Positions 1 through 7,719 of a stretch of DNA of 64,000 bases are shown piece after piece. The notes under the pieces are model-generated. The model ran no database searches. It saw nothing but the letters and a program-made list of their open reading frames with translations, and was not told the DNA's origin. Numbering within the stretch: the stretch's first letter is position 1; each line of letters begins with the position of its first letter. The stretch is from Cystobacter fuscus (lineage in GTDB: Bacteria; Myxococcota; Myxococcia; Myxococcales; Myxococcaceae), in assembly GCF_002305875.1 (NCBI RefSeq), contig NZ_CP022098.1, positions 7,130,001 to 7,194,000 of the forward strand, given 5' to 3'. The position numbers were made by a program, and so were the translations under genes.

Positions 1-2
1 TC

Positions 3-653
3 GGAGCCCTGCGGCGGCTGACGCCCGAGCTGCCGGTGCTCTCCGAGGAATCCGACGAGCGGGAGCTGGCCGAGCGGCGCCAGTGGAGCACCTACTGGTT
101 GGTGGATCCGCTCGATGGCACCAAGGAGTTCATCAAGGGCAGCGGCGAGTTCACCGTCAACATCGCCCTCGTCTCCGGGACGGAGCCCGTGCTGGGGGTG
201 GTGCATGTGCCAGTCACGGGCGTGACGTACTGGGGGCGGCGGGGCCAGGGCGCCTTCCGGGCGGACGCGGGCCAGGCGCCGGTGGAGCTGCACACGCGGC
301 CCGCCGATCCCGAGCGGCTGGTCATCGTGGCGAGCCGGGATCACGCGGGACCGCGCGTGGAGGCGCTGCTCGCGCGGCTGCCCACCGCGAGGACGGCCAA
401 CATGGGCAGCTCGCTCAAGTTCTGCCTCATCGCGGAGGGCAAGGCGGACTTCTATCCCCGGTTCCAGCCCACCAGCGAGTGGGACACGGCGGCGGCGCAG
501 TGCGTACTGGAAGCGGCGGGCGGCGCGGTGACGGACACCGCGGGCCGCCGGCTGGCCTACAACAAGGAGCGGCTCACCAACCCGTCCTTCCTCGCCTTCG
601 GGGACGCGCGTCGGGACTGGCTGGCGCTGCTGGAGGAACGAGGCGGCGGGTAG
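3..653 (+). CDS. cysQ: CysQ-like 3'(2'),5'-bisphosphate nucleotidase, 5' partial
   Basis: The product would hydrolyse 3'-phosphoadenosine 5'-phosphate (PAP) to AMP in the cytoplasm, clearing the by-product of sulfate assimilation. The frame is open from the window edge and reads into the inositol-monophosphatase signature WLVDPLDGTKEF. The second family motif, WDTAAAQCVLEAAGG, which carries a metal-binding aspartate, follows near the C-terminus. About 216 residues are visible against a usual 250-270, so the N-terminus lies outside the window. A GTG at 36 is internal and should not be taken as the start. The gene stands alone here, because the next genes run on the other strand and converge on it with one base between the stops. 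Other members of the inositol-phosphatase superfamily are possible, but the DGTKEF form of the motif favours CysQ. Confidence 0.9.
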   Translation, partial: GALRRLTPELPVLSEESDERELAERRQWSTYWLVDPLDGTKEFIKGSGEFTVNIALVSGTEPVLGVVHVPVTGVTYWGRRGQGAFRADAGQAPVELHTRPADPERLVIVASRDHAGPRVEALLARLPTARTANMGSSLKFCLIAEGKADFYPRFQPTSEWDTAAAQCVLEAAGGAVTDTAGRRLAYNKERLTNPSFLAFGDARRDWLALLEERGGG

Positions 654-654
654 A

Positions 655-966
655 TCACGGGCACTGCGCCATCCCCGCCTCCAGCCGCCCCGCCCTCACG
701 AACAACCCGAGCGCGATCGCGCGGCCATGGCCGAAGCCTTGCGACTCGAGTCTGTCCACGACGGATTCGAAGGACGCATCCTTGTCGAGTTCCACACACG
801 ACGGCCCCATTCCTCCATCCACCGTTCCACCTCCGCCACCCGTCGGGTAGTCGAAACCACCCTCGACATTGGCGCCATTCTGTCTGACGGTATGTTCAGC
901 ACACCCCGTCAGACAGACACCCAGGGACAACACCAGGAGAGTCCAGCATCCCGTCATCACTCCCAC
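655..966 (-). CDS. Small predicted lipoprotein, last gene of an exported-protein run
   Basis: A 103-residue protein with a short hydrophobic N-terminus ending in the lipobox LTGC (cysteine at about residue 22), so it should be acylated and exported. After the cysteine comes a glycine-rich low-complexity linker (GGFDYPTGGGGGTVDGG), typical of myxobacterial surface lipoproteins. A mixed C-terminal segment with two more cysteines follows. No enzyme motif is visible and I do not recognise the family. It starts 39 bases after the stop of the gene at 1006-2376 on the same strand and is probably the distal member of that transcription unit. Confidence 0.65.
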   Translation of the reverse strand: MGVMTGCWTLLVLSLGVCLTGCAEHTVRQNGANVEGGFDYPTGGGGGTVDGGMGPSCVELDKDASFESVVDRLESQGFGHGRAIALGLFVRAGRLEAGMAQCP

Positions 967-1005
967 TCCTTGTGGGCGCTTCGCTTGGGATCGCGGTTCT
1001 CCAGC

Positions 1006-2376
1006 TCAAGGATTCAGGAAAGGTTCGAACCCGGTGTGTTCATTCTGAAGCCGTGTCAGGAAAACCTCGATACTCCTGCTAATCTTTGCCTTCTCCCGTG
1101 CGGATGTGAAGTAACCGTTGATGAAAATTTCCATATCGCTCCGGTATCCAACGACCGGGTTGTAGCCTGGCCAATCCTGTCCAAGGAGTTTCAGGTTCTG
1201 GACGTGGACGTCGTCGAGTGTCACCTTCCGAGCCAAGGGGTCATACGTGAAGCCCAGATGGATGCTGTAGCTCACGGGGACACGGTACTTCCGCCCGCGC
1301 GCCGAGAACATCAACTGGGTCTCTCCCCGCATGTGAGAGCCCGACGCGAGCGCGATCTTCCGCCCCCTCCAGGACAAGGCATTTCCCTGGATGTCGAAGC
1401 GCCAGCGATGCAGGCCCTCCCCCGGATTGACGAACGGAAGAGCGGAACGGATGTTTCTCACGGAGTTCTCGAGTACGAACTCCTGCTCCAGCTTCTGGCG
1501 GAGTCTCTCGAAATCGAACTTCGAGTTGAGCTGACGGAGACCGAAATGCGCGCCCTCCACCAGGAAGCCCTCTCCGTCCTCGAAGGACTCCTCCGGGTAG
1601 AGCCGCCGCCCCAACCCCATGATCGCCCCACCCAAGGAGGCGTGCGAAGCACCGGAGTAACGGCGTGCGAGGAGGCAGGCCTCCCGATGCCACTCGAGCT
1701 CCACCTGCTCGCAGTTTCCGCCTGCCCAGTAGCGCGACCGGACAATGTCGGAGAAGGCCTCGGAGAGATACGGCGTCGACGTCATCATGAGCTGCGTGGC
1801 ATAGGCACGAAGATAGACGTAGTGCGCCCTGGGCAGATTCTCCGCGGGATTCATCCGTACGGCCCGCGGGTTGATGAGCGGAATGCGCTTGATTTCCGCA
1901 TCGCACTGCGGGCTCACCATGGTTCCGAGACAGATGACCCGGCCATCCACGGTTCCAAGCGAGGCCGGGAAGGTCAGCGCCTCACGGATTTGACTGACGT
2001 CATAATCCCTGTTGAAGCGGAGCCTGATCGTCACCCTGTTCACGCCGTACTCGAACCGGACGTCCAACAACGCTGGATTGTCCTGGGTGAAAAAAGACGA
2101 CGCGAGTTCAGTACGGGTGGGAAGGACATCCACTTTCACCACGTCCAGGCCATAGAAGGCCTCCCCCTGGCGCGCCCGGAGCAGACCGACGGACTCGCTC
2201 CAGCTGGTGACGAACTGAATACTCGCCTCGATCTCCGCGCCGTTCTCCCTCACCGAGATGAACTGCCGGCCGTCCTCCTCCGCCACGGCCAGGGTGTTGG
2301 GGAGGACGACCAGGGGCTCCGCGAGGGCACTCGATGAAAGGCTCAACCACAATGCAACCATGGGACTGCGCATCAA
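1006..2376 (-). CDS. Exported protein of unknown function
   Basis: A 456-residue protein with a cleavable signal peptide (hydrophobic residues 5-18, probable cut after SALA), so it acts outside the cytoplasm. The mature part looks like a soluble mixed alpha/beta protein with no transmembrane segment. A central segment carries three cysteines (around GNCEQVELEWHREACLLA and VSPQCD) that could form disulfides. I see no catalytic signature and do not recognise a family. The gene begins six bases after the stop of the small gene upstream and precedes a lipoprotein gene, so the three are likely co-transcribed. The start at 2376 is supported by the signal peptide, although the second methionine would serve equally well. 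Confidence 0.7.
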   Translation of the reverse strand: MMRSPMVALWLSLSSSALAEPLVVLPNTLAVAEEDGRQFISVRENGAEIEASIQFVTSWSESVGLLRARQGEAFYGLDVVKVDVLPTRTELASSFFTQDNPALLDVRFEYGVNRVTIRLRFNRDYDVSQIREALTFPASLGTVDGRVICLGTMVSPQCDAEIKRIPLINPRAVRMNPAENLPRAHYVYLRAYATQLMMTSTPYLSEAFSDIVRSRYWAGGNCEQVELEWHREACLLARRYSGASHASLGGAIMGLGRRLYPEESFEDGEGFLVEGAHFGLRQLNSKFDFERLRQKLEQEFVLENSVRNIRSALPFVNPGEGLHRWRFDIQGNALSWRGRKIALASGSHMRGETQLMFSARGRKYRVPVSYSIHLGFTYDPLARKVTLDDVHVQNLKLLGQDWPGYNPVVGYRSDMEIFINGYFTSAREKAKISRSIEVFLTRLQNEHTGFEPFLNP

Positions 2377-2382
2377 GGACTC

Positions 2383-2754
2383 CTAGATCTCCTCCGGTAG
2401 CAGGAGGACTTCCCCGTCGGGGAGGATGGTGACCACGGTCCCACCCTCGTAGGTGTACTGCGTGGTGCCATCGTCGAAGACACGATGAAGTTGAAGCTTG
2501 TCGAGTTCGAGCTTGATCTGCTGCTTCTTTCCCAACACCAGGAACCGATCCGCCTCCTTCGAAGGTCCCTCCCTCCGCTGGACCACGGCGTCCTCCGCAC
2601 GGGACGGCGGCGGGCTCCGAGCCTGACCCTCCTTGGGCTTGCTGGCCTGTCGCGGCGCGCTCTGCTCAGACATCCACGCGTCTCTCCAGGACATTCCAAC
2701 GAGCAAGAGTATTCCCAAGGGCCCGGCGATGAGCCCCAAGCGCTTCTTCGTCAT
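2383..2754 (-). CDS. Small membrane-anchored protein of unknown function
   Basis: A 123-residue protein with a single N-terminal transmembrane or uncleaved signal segment (LIAGPLGILLLVGMSW). A proline- and charge-rich stretch and a C-terminal beta-rich segment follow. I chose the ATG at 2754 because AAGGAG lies six bases before it. An in-frame GTG at 2775 is also possible and would almost touch the upstream stop. The C-terminal part (TYEGGTVVTILPDGEVLLL) resembles a small beta-hairpin domain, but no family is recognised. It sits between two exported-protein genes with gaps of 22 and 6 bases, which implies one operon and probably a shared surface or periplasmic role. Confidence 0.6.
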   Translation of the reverse strand: MTKKRLGLIAGPLGILLLVGMSWRDAWMSEQSAPRQASKPKEGQARSPPPSRAEDAVVQRREGPSKEADRFLVLGKKQQIKLELDKLQLHRVFDDGTTQYTYEGGTVVTILPDGEVLLLPEEI

Positions 2755-2776
2755 GATCGGCTCCTTCCTGGACACT

Positions 2777-3823
2777 TCACGGCTTCACGAGGAACCCGAA
2801 CGACCCCACCGCGTCGTTGGCCAGCGTGAATCTCACGAGACGCGAGCCCAAATCCTCTCCGGCTCCGCAACGGTACACCTGCTGCCCATCGACAGGCGGG
2901 TAGCACGCTTCCAGGATGACGTTCACGTGACGCAATCCGGTCGCGAGTTCATTCGTGAGCACACCTCGATCGAGATACTCCGCCACGTCGTCGCTCTTCG
3001 CCCAGCGACGAAGCGCGCTCAGCGCCAGGAATGCCGGCTTCGCGTTTTCATCCTCCACGTTCGTGATGAGCGGAAAGCTCTCGAAATAGTCCCGCGGGGT
3101 GGCCTTCGCCTTGACCGCGCTCAGCCAGGCGACGAGGAACTCCTGCCGCGGAACCTGGGCGAGCGTGCTGTTTCGCGCGGCATTGAAGCCGGGCTTGCTC
3201 GGCTCGAGCAAGGTCGCGAAGTTCGCGTAGCTCGGGGTGAGGGTCCCATTGAGCCAGCGGGTGATCCCCGTATAGAGAAACGTCCCGTTGTCGTCCTGAA
3301 TCTCGAATTGCTCGAACCGGGGAGCGCATTGGACGTACTCCTGCCGGAGGTACTGAGCGAAAAGCGGAGCGTAGACGGTCGCGAGCTCCTGCCTGGCATC
3401 CGCCGATCCCTCACTCAAGTCCCCGGCGAGGACCGTCCGGCTCGGGGCATCCACCTCCGCTGGCGGGAGGGACAGGTACCAGGCCTGGAAGCAGGACAGG
3501 TAGGCCCGCTGCGACGACAGGACGTGACGGAACTCGAGGGCGAGTTGAAGCCCATTGAGCACATCCACGTTCATGCTCACGAGGGGGCTGGATGGCACGG
3601 AGACACCACTCGCCCCGAACACATTCAACTGCTTCTGCAAGGCGTTCTTCAGCTCCGGAGAAAGACTGTCCGTCACATCGGCGCCCGCATGCGACACATA
3701 CAGCCGGTAGACGTTGTCCGAAGTCGTTGTACGCCGGAGCTTCCCGATGTACTCGGGGAGTTCAGCGGCCAAGGCCACCGCCGGAAACGCGATCACGGCG
3801 ACCATCACCCAATGCAAGCGCAT
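2777..3823 (-). CDS. Exported protein of unknown function
   Basis: A 348-residue protein when started at the ATG at 3823. That start is chosen because it opens a clean signal peptide (MRLHWVMVAVIAFPAVALAA) and has GGAG seven bases upstream. A longer in-frame reading to 3898 would bury the signal peptide. The mature protein contains several cysteines (YLSCFQAW, VQCAPRF, LEACYPP, YRCGAG) suited to an oxidising compartment. No catalytic motif is visible and the family is unknown to me. It lies between the large exported protein upstream (96-base gap) and the small membrane protein downstream, in the same orientation. Confidence 0.7.
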   Translation of the reverse strand: MRLHWVMVAVIAFPAVALAAELPEYIGKLRRTTTSDNVYRLYVSHAGADVTDSLSPELKNALQKQLNVFGASGVSVPSSPLVSMNVDVLNGLQLALEFRHVLSSQRAYLSCFQAWYLSLPPAEVDAPSRTVLAGDLSEGSADARQELATVYAPLFAQYLRQEYVQCAPRFEQFEIQDDNGTFLYTGITRWLNGTLTPSYANFATLLEPSKPGFNAARNSTLAQVPRQEFLVAWLSAVKAKATPRDYFESFPLITNVEDENAKPAFLALSALRRWAKSDDVAEYLDRGVLTNELATGLRHVNVILEACYPPVDGQQVYRCGAGEDLGSRLVRFTLANDAVGSFGFLVKP

Positions 3824-3919
3824 GTTCTTCTCCAAGGATATTGAGTCCAACACAAAGCACTTGGCCAGCCCTCGAGGGGGCTGGCCACTGAACGGCATGC
3901 GACTCTCAAGAGCCGTGGA

Positions 3920-5680
3920 TCAGATTTCGTCTGGCAGCGAGACCTCTGGAGGAGGAGGAGGAGGGTCCTCCGACTCGATGTTTCCCTGGTCGTTCACGGG
4001 GGCATCCTGGTTGCGGTGCTCCGCGCACTCCGGCGTCGTATCGTTCTCGTCGCACAGATAGGAATCCCTTGCTTCCGAATAGGCGTCCTCGACAGGCTGG
4101 CTCGTGGCCGACTCCGAGGCGGTGCAGGCGAGGTACCGCTTCAAGCCAGGGTTCCAGGCCAGACACATGTCGGCCGTCCCCAGCTCGACGTTGATCTGCT
4201 TGTTCTGGTCGATGATGATTTCCTGCTCGAACTTCACCGTGTTCAGGTGTTGGATGTTCTGGGTGTTGGTGTGCCAGTAGAAGCGCGCCGCATTGGAGAA
4301 GGCCCCGACAATCGTCCCGATGTAGCCGAGGGTGCGCGCGCTCCCGAAGAGACTGGACCATCCGTCGTTGGCCCCCTGGTGACGGTGTGCCGCGATGTCC
4401 TCCTGCACCTTGTCCCAGTAGGTCAGCTTCTCGGCGTAGGAGAGGGAGACGCGCTCGAAGTACAGGTTCGTGAAGCGCTCCTGCAGCGCCACCAGGGACT
4501 GAGCGTAGACAAGCTGCGCCGCGCTGCCATCACCCCCCTCGACATGGACCTGGCACGGCTTGTCCGTCTCCGCCACCGACTTCGCCACCATCGAGGAGTA
4601 GATGTCATCGTTGAAGATGATCAATCCATCCTTGATGTCCGTTCGTCCCTGGACGGACCAGCCCGTGGTGAAATTACACGAGAGCCGTGCCCTCAACGCG
4701 GGCGGGCGGACCGTGAGTTGGGCCTTGAGCCCCACGGGCACGACGATGGGAGGAGGCGCGGAACCGAACTTCTCGGCACCGTCGAGGGTCAGATCGAAGT
4801 TGTACGTCCCCGAGGAGCCATCTCCGCTCCCCTTCATGGAGCGGAACAGCGGCACGCCGATACGCTGTTGCTCATTGCTCCCGGTCATGGTCTCCGCGAG
4901 CGAGAAGTACGAAATGCTCTGGATGGGGAGCTTGACCAGACTCACCTGGTACAACCCCAGATCGGCCCGGACCTGCTTGTAGAACTTCAGGTACTCGATC
5001 TCCTCCGGAGTGAAGCCCGAATAGACGTTGCCGGAGAGGATGCCGCCATTGGACTGGCTGAGATCTCCAAGCTGCTTCGTGCGCACCGACACGTCCTTGA
5101 TGTCGGCGGACGAGAGAGGGAACCCGGACAAGCCAAAGAGATCCGCCATGCGACCGTACTTGGCGTCCAGCACATAGGCGGGCAGCTCGCTCTCGTTGTT
5201 CTGGGCGCGGTTCTTGAGTGCTTCCAACTCCGCCGCGAGCTTGGTCCGAGCCGCGTTGATGGTATCGCGCTCCTGTTGGGTCAACTTCGGATCCTGGAGC
5301 TTGGCCGTGAGGACCGAGTAGGCCCTCCGGATCGCCATGAACTCCTCGGTGGAGAGCAGACTGATTTCCTTGCTGATGGTGTCGATCTCGCTGCGACGCG
5401 CGACGGCCGCGTCGTTCGCGACCACGGTCGCCGCGCCCGCGGGGTTGGGTGACACCCGGAACGTGGGCGAGTAATAGAACTTCGTCGGATCCGCGTGATC
5501 CTGGTAGGTGCCCAGGCTCAGGATGAACTTCAGCGCGCTCTTGCCCTGATCCGTCTCGGCCAGCTTGAGGAGGACCCGATTCTCCTGCGGGAGCGCCTCG
5601 GTCATCGTCTTGGGTACCGCGAGCGCGGATCCCGTGGAGAGCACGACCCCCAGCACCATCAACCCCTGCTTTGCTTTCAT
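3920..5680 (-). CDS. Large exported protein, first gene of the unknown-function run
   Basis: A 586-residue protein from the ATG at 5680, which opens a signal peptide (MKAKQGLMVLGVVLSTGSALA) with GGGGAAG a few bases upstream. The longer reading to 5803 adds only arginine-rich sequence and is rejected. Residues around 115-185 look alpha-helical and possibly coiled (LQDPKLTQQERDTINAARTK). A possible hydrophobic segment near residues 440-465 (LGYIGTIVGAFSNAARFYW) may be membrane-interacting. The C-terminus is acidic, with four cysteines, and ends in a proline run. The family is not recognised. As the promoter-proximal gene of five exported proteins it may define the complex, but that is inference from gene order only. 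Confidence 0.7.
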   Translation of the reverse strand: MKAKQGLMVLGVVLSTGSALAVPKTMTEALPQENRVLLKLAETDQGKSALKFILSLGTYQDHADPTKFYYSPTFRVSPNPAGAATVVANDAAVARRSEIDTISKEISLLSTEEFMAIRRAYSVLTAKLQDPKLTQQERDTINAARTKLAAELEALKNRAQNNESELPAYVLDAKYGRMADLFGLSGFPLSSADIKDVSVRTKQLGDLSQSNGGILSGNVYSGFTPEEIEYLKFYKQVRADLGLYQVSLVKLPIQSISYFSLAETMTGSNEQQRIGVPLFRSMKGSGDGSSGTYNFDLTLDGAEKFGSAPPPIVVPVGLKAQLTVRPPALRARLSCNFTTGWSVQGRTDIKDGLIIFNDDIYSSMVAKSVAETDKPCQVHVEGGDGSAAQLVYAQSLVALQERFTNLYFERVSLSYAEKLTYWDKVQEDIAAHRHQGANDGWSSLFGSARTLGYIGTIVGAFSNAARFYWHTNTQNIQHLNTVKFEQEIIIDQNKQINVELGTADMCLAWNPGLKRYLACTASESATSQPVEDAYSEARDSYLCDENDTTPECAEHRNQDAPVNDQGNIESEDPPPPPPEVSLPDEI

Positions 5681-6189
5681 GACATCTTCCCCATCCCCAT
5701 GCCGAATTGACTCACGCGTGTTTCCTTCGTGCGTTCGCTCAACTCGATCAGCAAGGCAGAGCGGTAGCCGCCCGCATGACGCGGCAGCGGATCCGCTCCT
5801 CATGCACCGTTGAACTTCAGCTCACCCGAGAACTTCATCCGCATACATCAAGCACACATTCCCACCCATCCCTACGACGCACATGGTCGACACAGGGGCT
5901 CGATGCATCAATTCTGTTCTTCGGTGCGGATGAGTTCTCGGCCTCTGAACAAGAGGACGAAGGTCAGGCATTGCCTCACACTTCCGAATGAGAGCAGACC
6001 TGGCCAGGTGATGGAATCGTCCGGCGGGGCAGCCCGGCGAAGAGACGCTCACCGCTCGGCATCCCGTCCGTGTCCAGTGGGAGCCATGGCCGGTGCCTTC
6101 CACGCGTCGCCGACAGGACAGCTCCCCCGCCCATGAGGGGGCCCCAACCCGGCGAAGGCGGCGCTCGCAGGCGTTCCTGGCCGTGACGT
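5681..6189. other. Non-coding stretch upstream of the exported-protein run
   Basis: About 500 bases hold no gene I can support. The part nearest 5680 should contain the promoter of the exported-protein operon, and 5800-5950 is less GC-rich than its surroundings. Towards 6190 the sequence merges into the decayed minus-strand gene described next. I found no hairpin followed by a T-run and no convincing direct repeat. Confidence 0.4.
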
Positions 6190-6487
6190 CCCCCTCCTCC
6201 GCGTGAACGCTCCGTTGAGCGCCTGCTCGAGGTCCCGGAGGCCGAGGAGCTTCTCCGCGGCGAGAAGGGGTCGGGACGACCAGCGCGTTGCCCAAAGGAG
6301 TCTCCTCGGCGCTCCTGGCCTCCCCGGTAGGGACCACGCAGGCGGCCGGGCCGCGCCGAAAGAGGGCCAGCCGAGCGAGCGCATCCTTCTCGTCCTGTTT
6401 CCACCGCTGCGCCACGTTCTCGTTCTTCATCCTCCGGGCAACATGGTCGGCAAGCAGTCTTAGGAACATCCGGCCCTCGGCGCTCAT
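6190..6487 (-). pseudogene. Frameshifted copy of a small myxobacterial paralogous gene
   Basis: An ATG at 6487 with GGAGGA seven bases upstream opens a reading frame. It begins MSAEGRMFLRLLADHVARR and continues through DEKDALARLALFRRGPAAC. Around 6270 the coding sense jumps one frame: the frame from the ATG becomes arginine- and proline-rich, while the neighbouring frame reads LLAAEKLLGLRDLEQALNGAF, which looks like the true continuation. A second fragment of the same gene lies at 9231-9405 (DALAWLALFRRGPAAYVAHA). Two copies sharing FRRGPAA and the surrounding DNA show a paralogous family. The intact start signal suggests recent loss, or a real frameshift. The function is unknown. Confidence 0.55.
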
Positions 6488-6551
6488 CGACTCCTCCGTT
6501 AGAGTACCCACTACATTCGGTTCGGCGTTCGTGACCTCCAGGAGAGAGTAC

Positions 6552-7265
6552 ATGGGTGACTTCCACCGGTTCATCACCGAGTTCAACGTCGCGGCCAACG
6601 AGCTGGACCAGGCTTTTGCGGCGGTGAACGATAATCCCGCCTCGCTCACCGCAGTTCATCGTGCCTGGGAGCGTCTTGTGGCGGTGAGCAGCATTGGGGA
6701 CATTCCCCTCGCAGAGGTACCGGCCGAGCAAATCGCCGGGTTCACGACCCGCTTGCAGGACTTGTACGTCAAGCGCAGGCGACTCGAAGCGGCGTTCCAC
6801 GAGGCCGCTCATGCGGTGGTCGGCCACATCCTGGGCCTCGGCATCAGGTCCGTGTCCATCCATCCCAACGGGCATAGCGTCGCACGTACATTCTTCTGCC
6901 CATATGACCCGGCGAAGGATGGTCCCGCGCCAACATGGGCACGTCGGTATGCGGTGATGGCCTTCGCCGGCTTCTGCGGCAGCTTGCTCGTCAAGCCCCA
7001 GGAACTGTCTCCCGGAAGTATCCAAGATGCCAAGATGGCCGAGGAGATGCTGAGTGAGCACGGTATCGACAGCAGCCAAGAGGCAGCGAGGCTCAATGCC
7101 CTCGCCTTTCAGATCACGATGCAGGCGCAGGTGGCCGTCCGCCGGGTCGCCACGCTGATGCTCCACCGTGGCGAGCTTGAACGTGCGGATGCGGTCATGG
7201 CGATCCACGGCAGCGTGAGCCCGATGGAATACGAAAAGTGGGAAGCACGCCGTCGTGAGGTCTAG
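6552..7265 (+). CDS. Stand-alone M41 (FtsH)-type zinc metallopeptidase domain
   Basis: A 237-residue cytoplasmic protein that is probably a zinc endopeptidase. Residues around 83-92 read HEAAHAVVGH, the HExxH zinc site in the FtsH/M41 form. Some 75 residues later GSIQDAKMAEEML matches the FtsH segment that supplies the third ligand (the aspartate). No AAA+ ATPase domain and no transmembrane segments are present, so only the peptidase part of FtsH is represented. The start at 6552 is preferred over a longer in-frame opening at 6288 because AGGAGAG lies seven bases upstream and the added region is antisense to another gene. The substrate is unknown. It is divergent from the frameshifted gene at 6487. 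Confidence 0.8.
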   Translation: MGDFHRFITEFNVAANELDQAFAAVNDNPASLTAVHRAWERLVAVSSIGDIPLAEVPAEQIAGFTTRLQDLYVKRRRLEAAFHEAAHAVVGHILGLGIRSVSIHPNGHSVARTFFCPYDPAKDGPAPTWARRYAVMAFAGFCGSLLVKPQELSPGSIQDAKMAEEMLSEHGIDSSQEAARLNALAFQITMQAQVAVRRVATLMLHRGELERADAVMAIHGSVSPMEYEKWEARRREV

Positions 7266-7494
7266 AGCTGCCCCACCCAATGGCCCAGCCCCCTGGGAGA
7301 TGCGGCTCGGGCCCTGTTCCTGGATGCTCGGGCACGCGAGGCGACGATTCCCGCTGAGACGCTTCCGCCCGGGGCTGGTGAGAACCCGGAACTGGAGTAG
7401 GGCTGGGGGGCGATTTCATTCCCCCGGCCAGTAGAGGCCCCCCACTGGGTGCTCAGCTCAAAGCGGGGCCATGCGCTTCCTCATCGGCAGGGCA

Positions 7495-7719
7495 TCACGC
7501 CAGGATCTCGATTCCGACCAGGACTCCATCCTGGTCGAAGTCGAGCACCACATCGGGGCCCGTGTATGACCCCATGAGTTCGGCGAGCCTGATCGACTTC
7601 GACATCTTGCAGGTCTCACCGGGGTGACTCGGGAGGCGCAAATAAGCCACGTCCTGATCGTCTTCGGAGACTCGCAACTCGAAGCGCCCGAGCTTCTTCT
7701 TGGAATCCGTCTGCCCCAT
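7495..7719 (-). CDS. DUF2283-like small protein, probable immunity partner of the SitA-like gene
   Basis: A 74-residue acidic cytoplasmic protein. Its C-terminal half (GPDVVLDFDQDGVLVGIEIL) matches the pattern of DUF2283 proteins, small proteins often found beside toxins. The stop codon of the upstream lipoprotein gene and this start share a base (TAATG at 7721-7717), which implies translational coupling and a tight stoichiometric link. I therefore start it at 7719 rather than at the in-frame GTG at 7731. Coupling directly behind a lipoprotein toxin-like gene is the arrangement expected of an immunity gene. That role is inferred from position and size, and the DUF assignment is from motif memory. 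Confidence 0.65.
   Translation of the reverse strand: MGQTDSKKKLGRFELRVSEDDQDVAYLRLPSHPGETCKMSKSIRLAELMGSYTGPDVVLDFDQDGVLVGIEILA

Noticed and set aside
7277-7400. Plus-strand stretch reading GDAARALFLDARAREATIPA before a stop, behind the peptidase gene
   Set aside because: It looks like the tail of a lost gene, but has no start, no second copy in the window and no family match that I can name.
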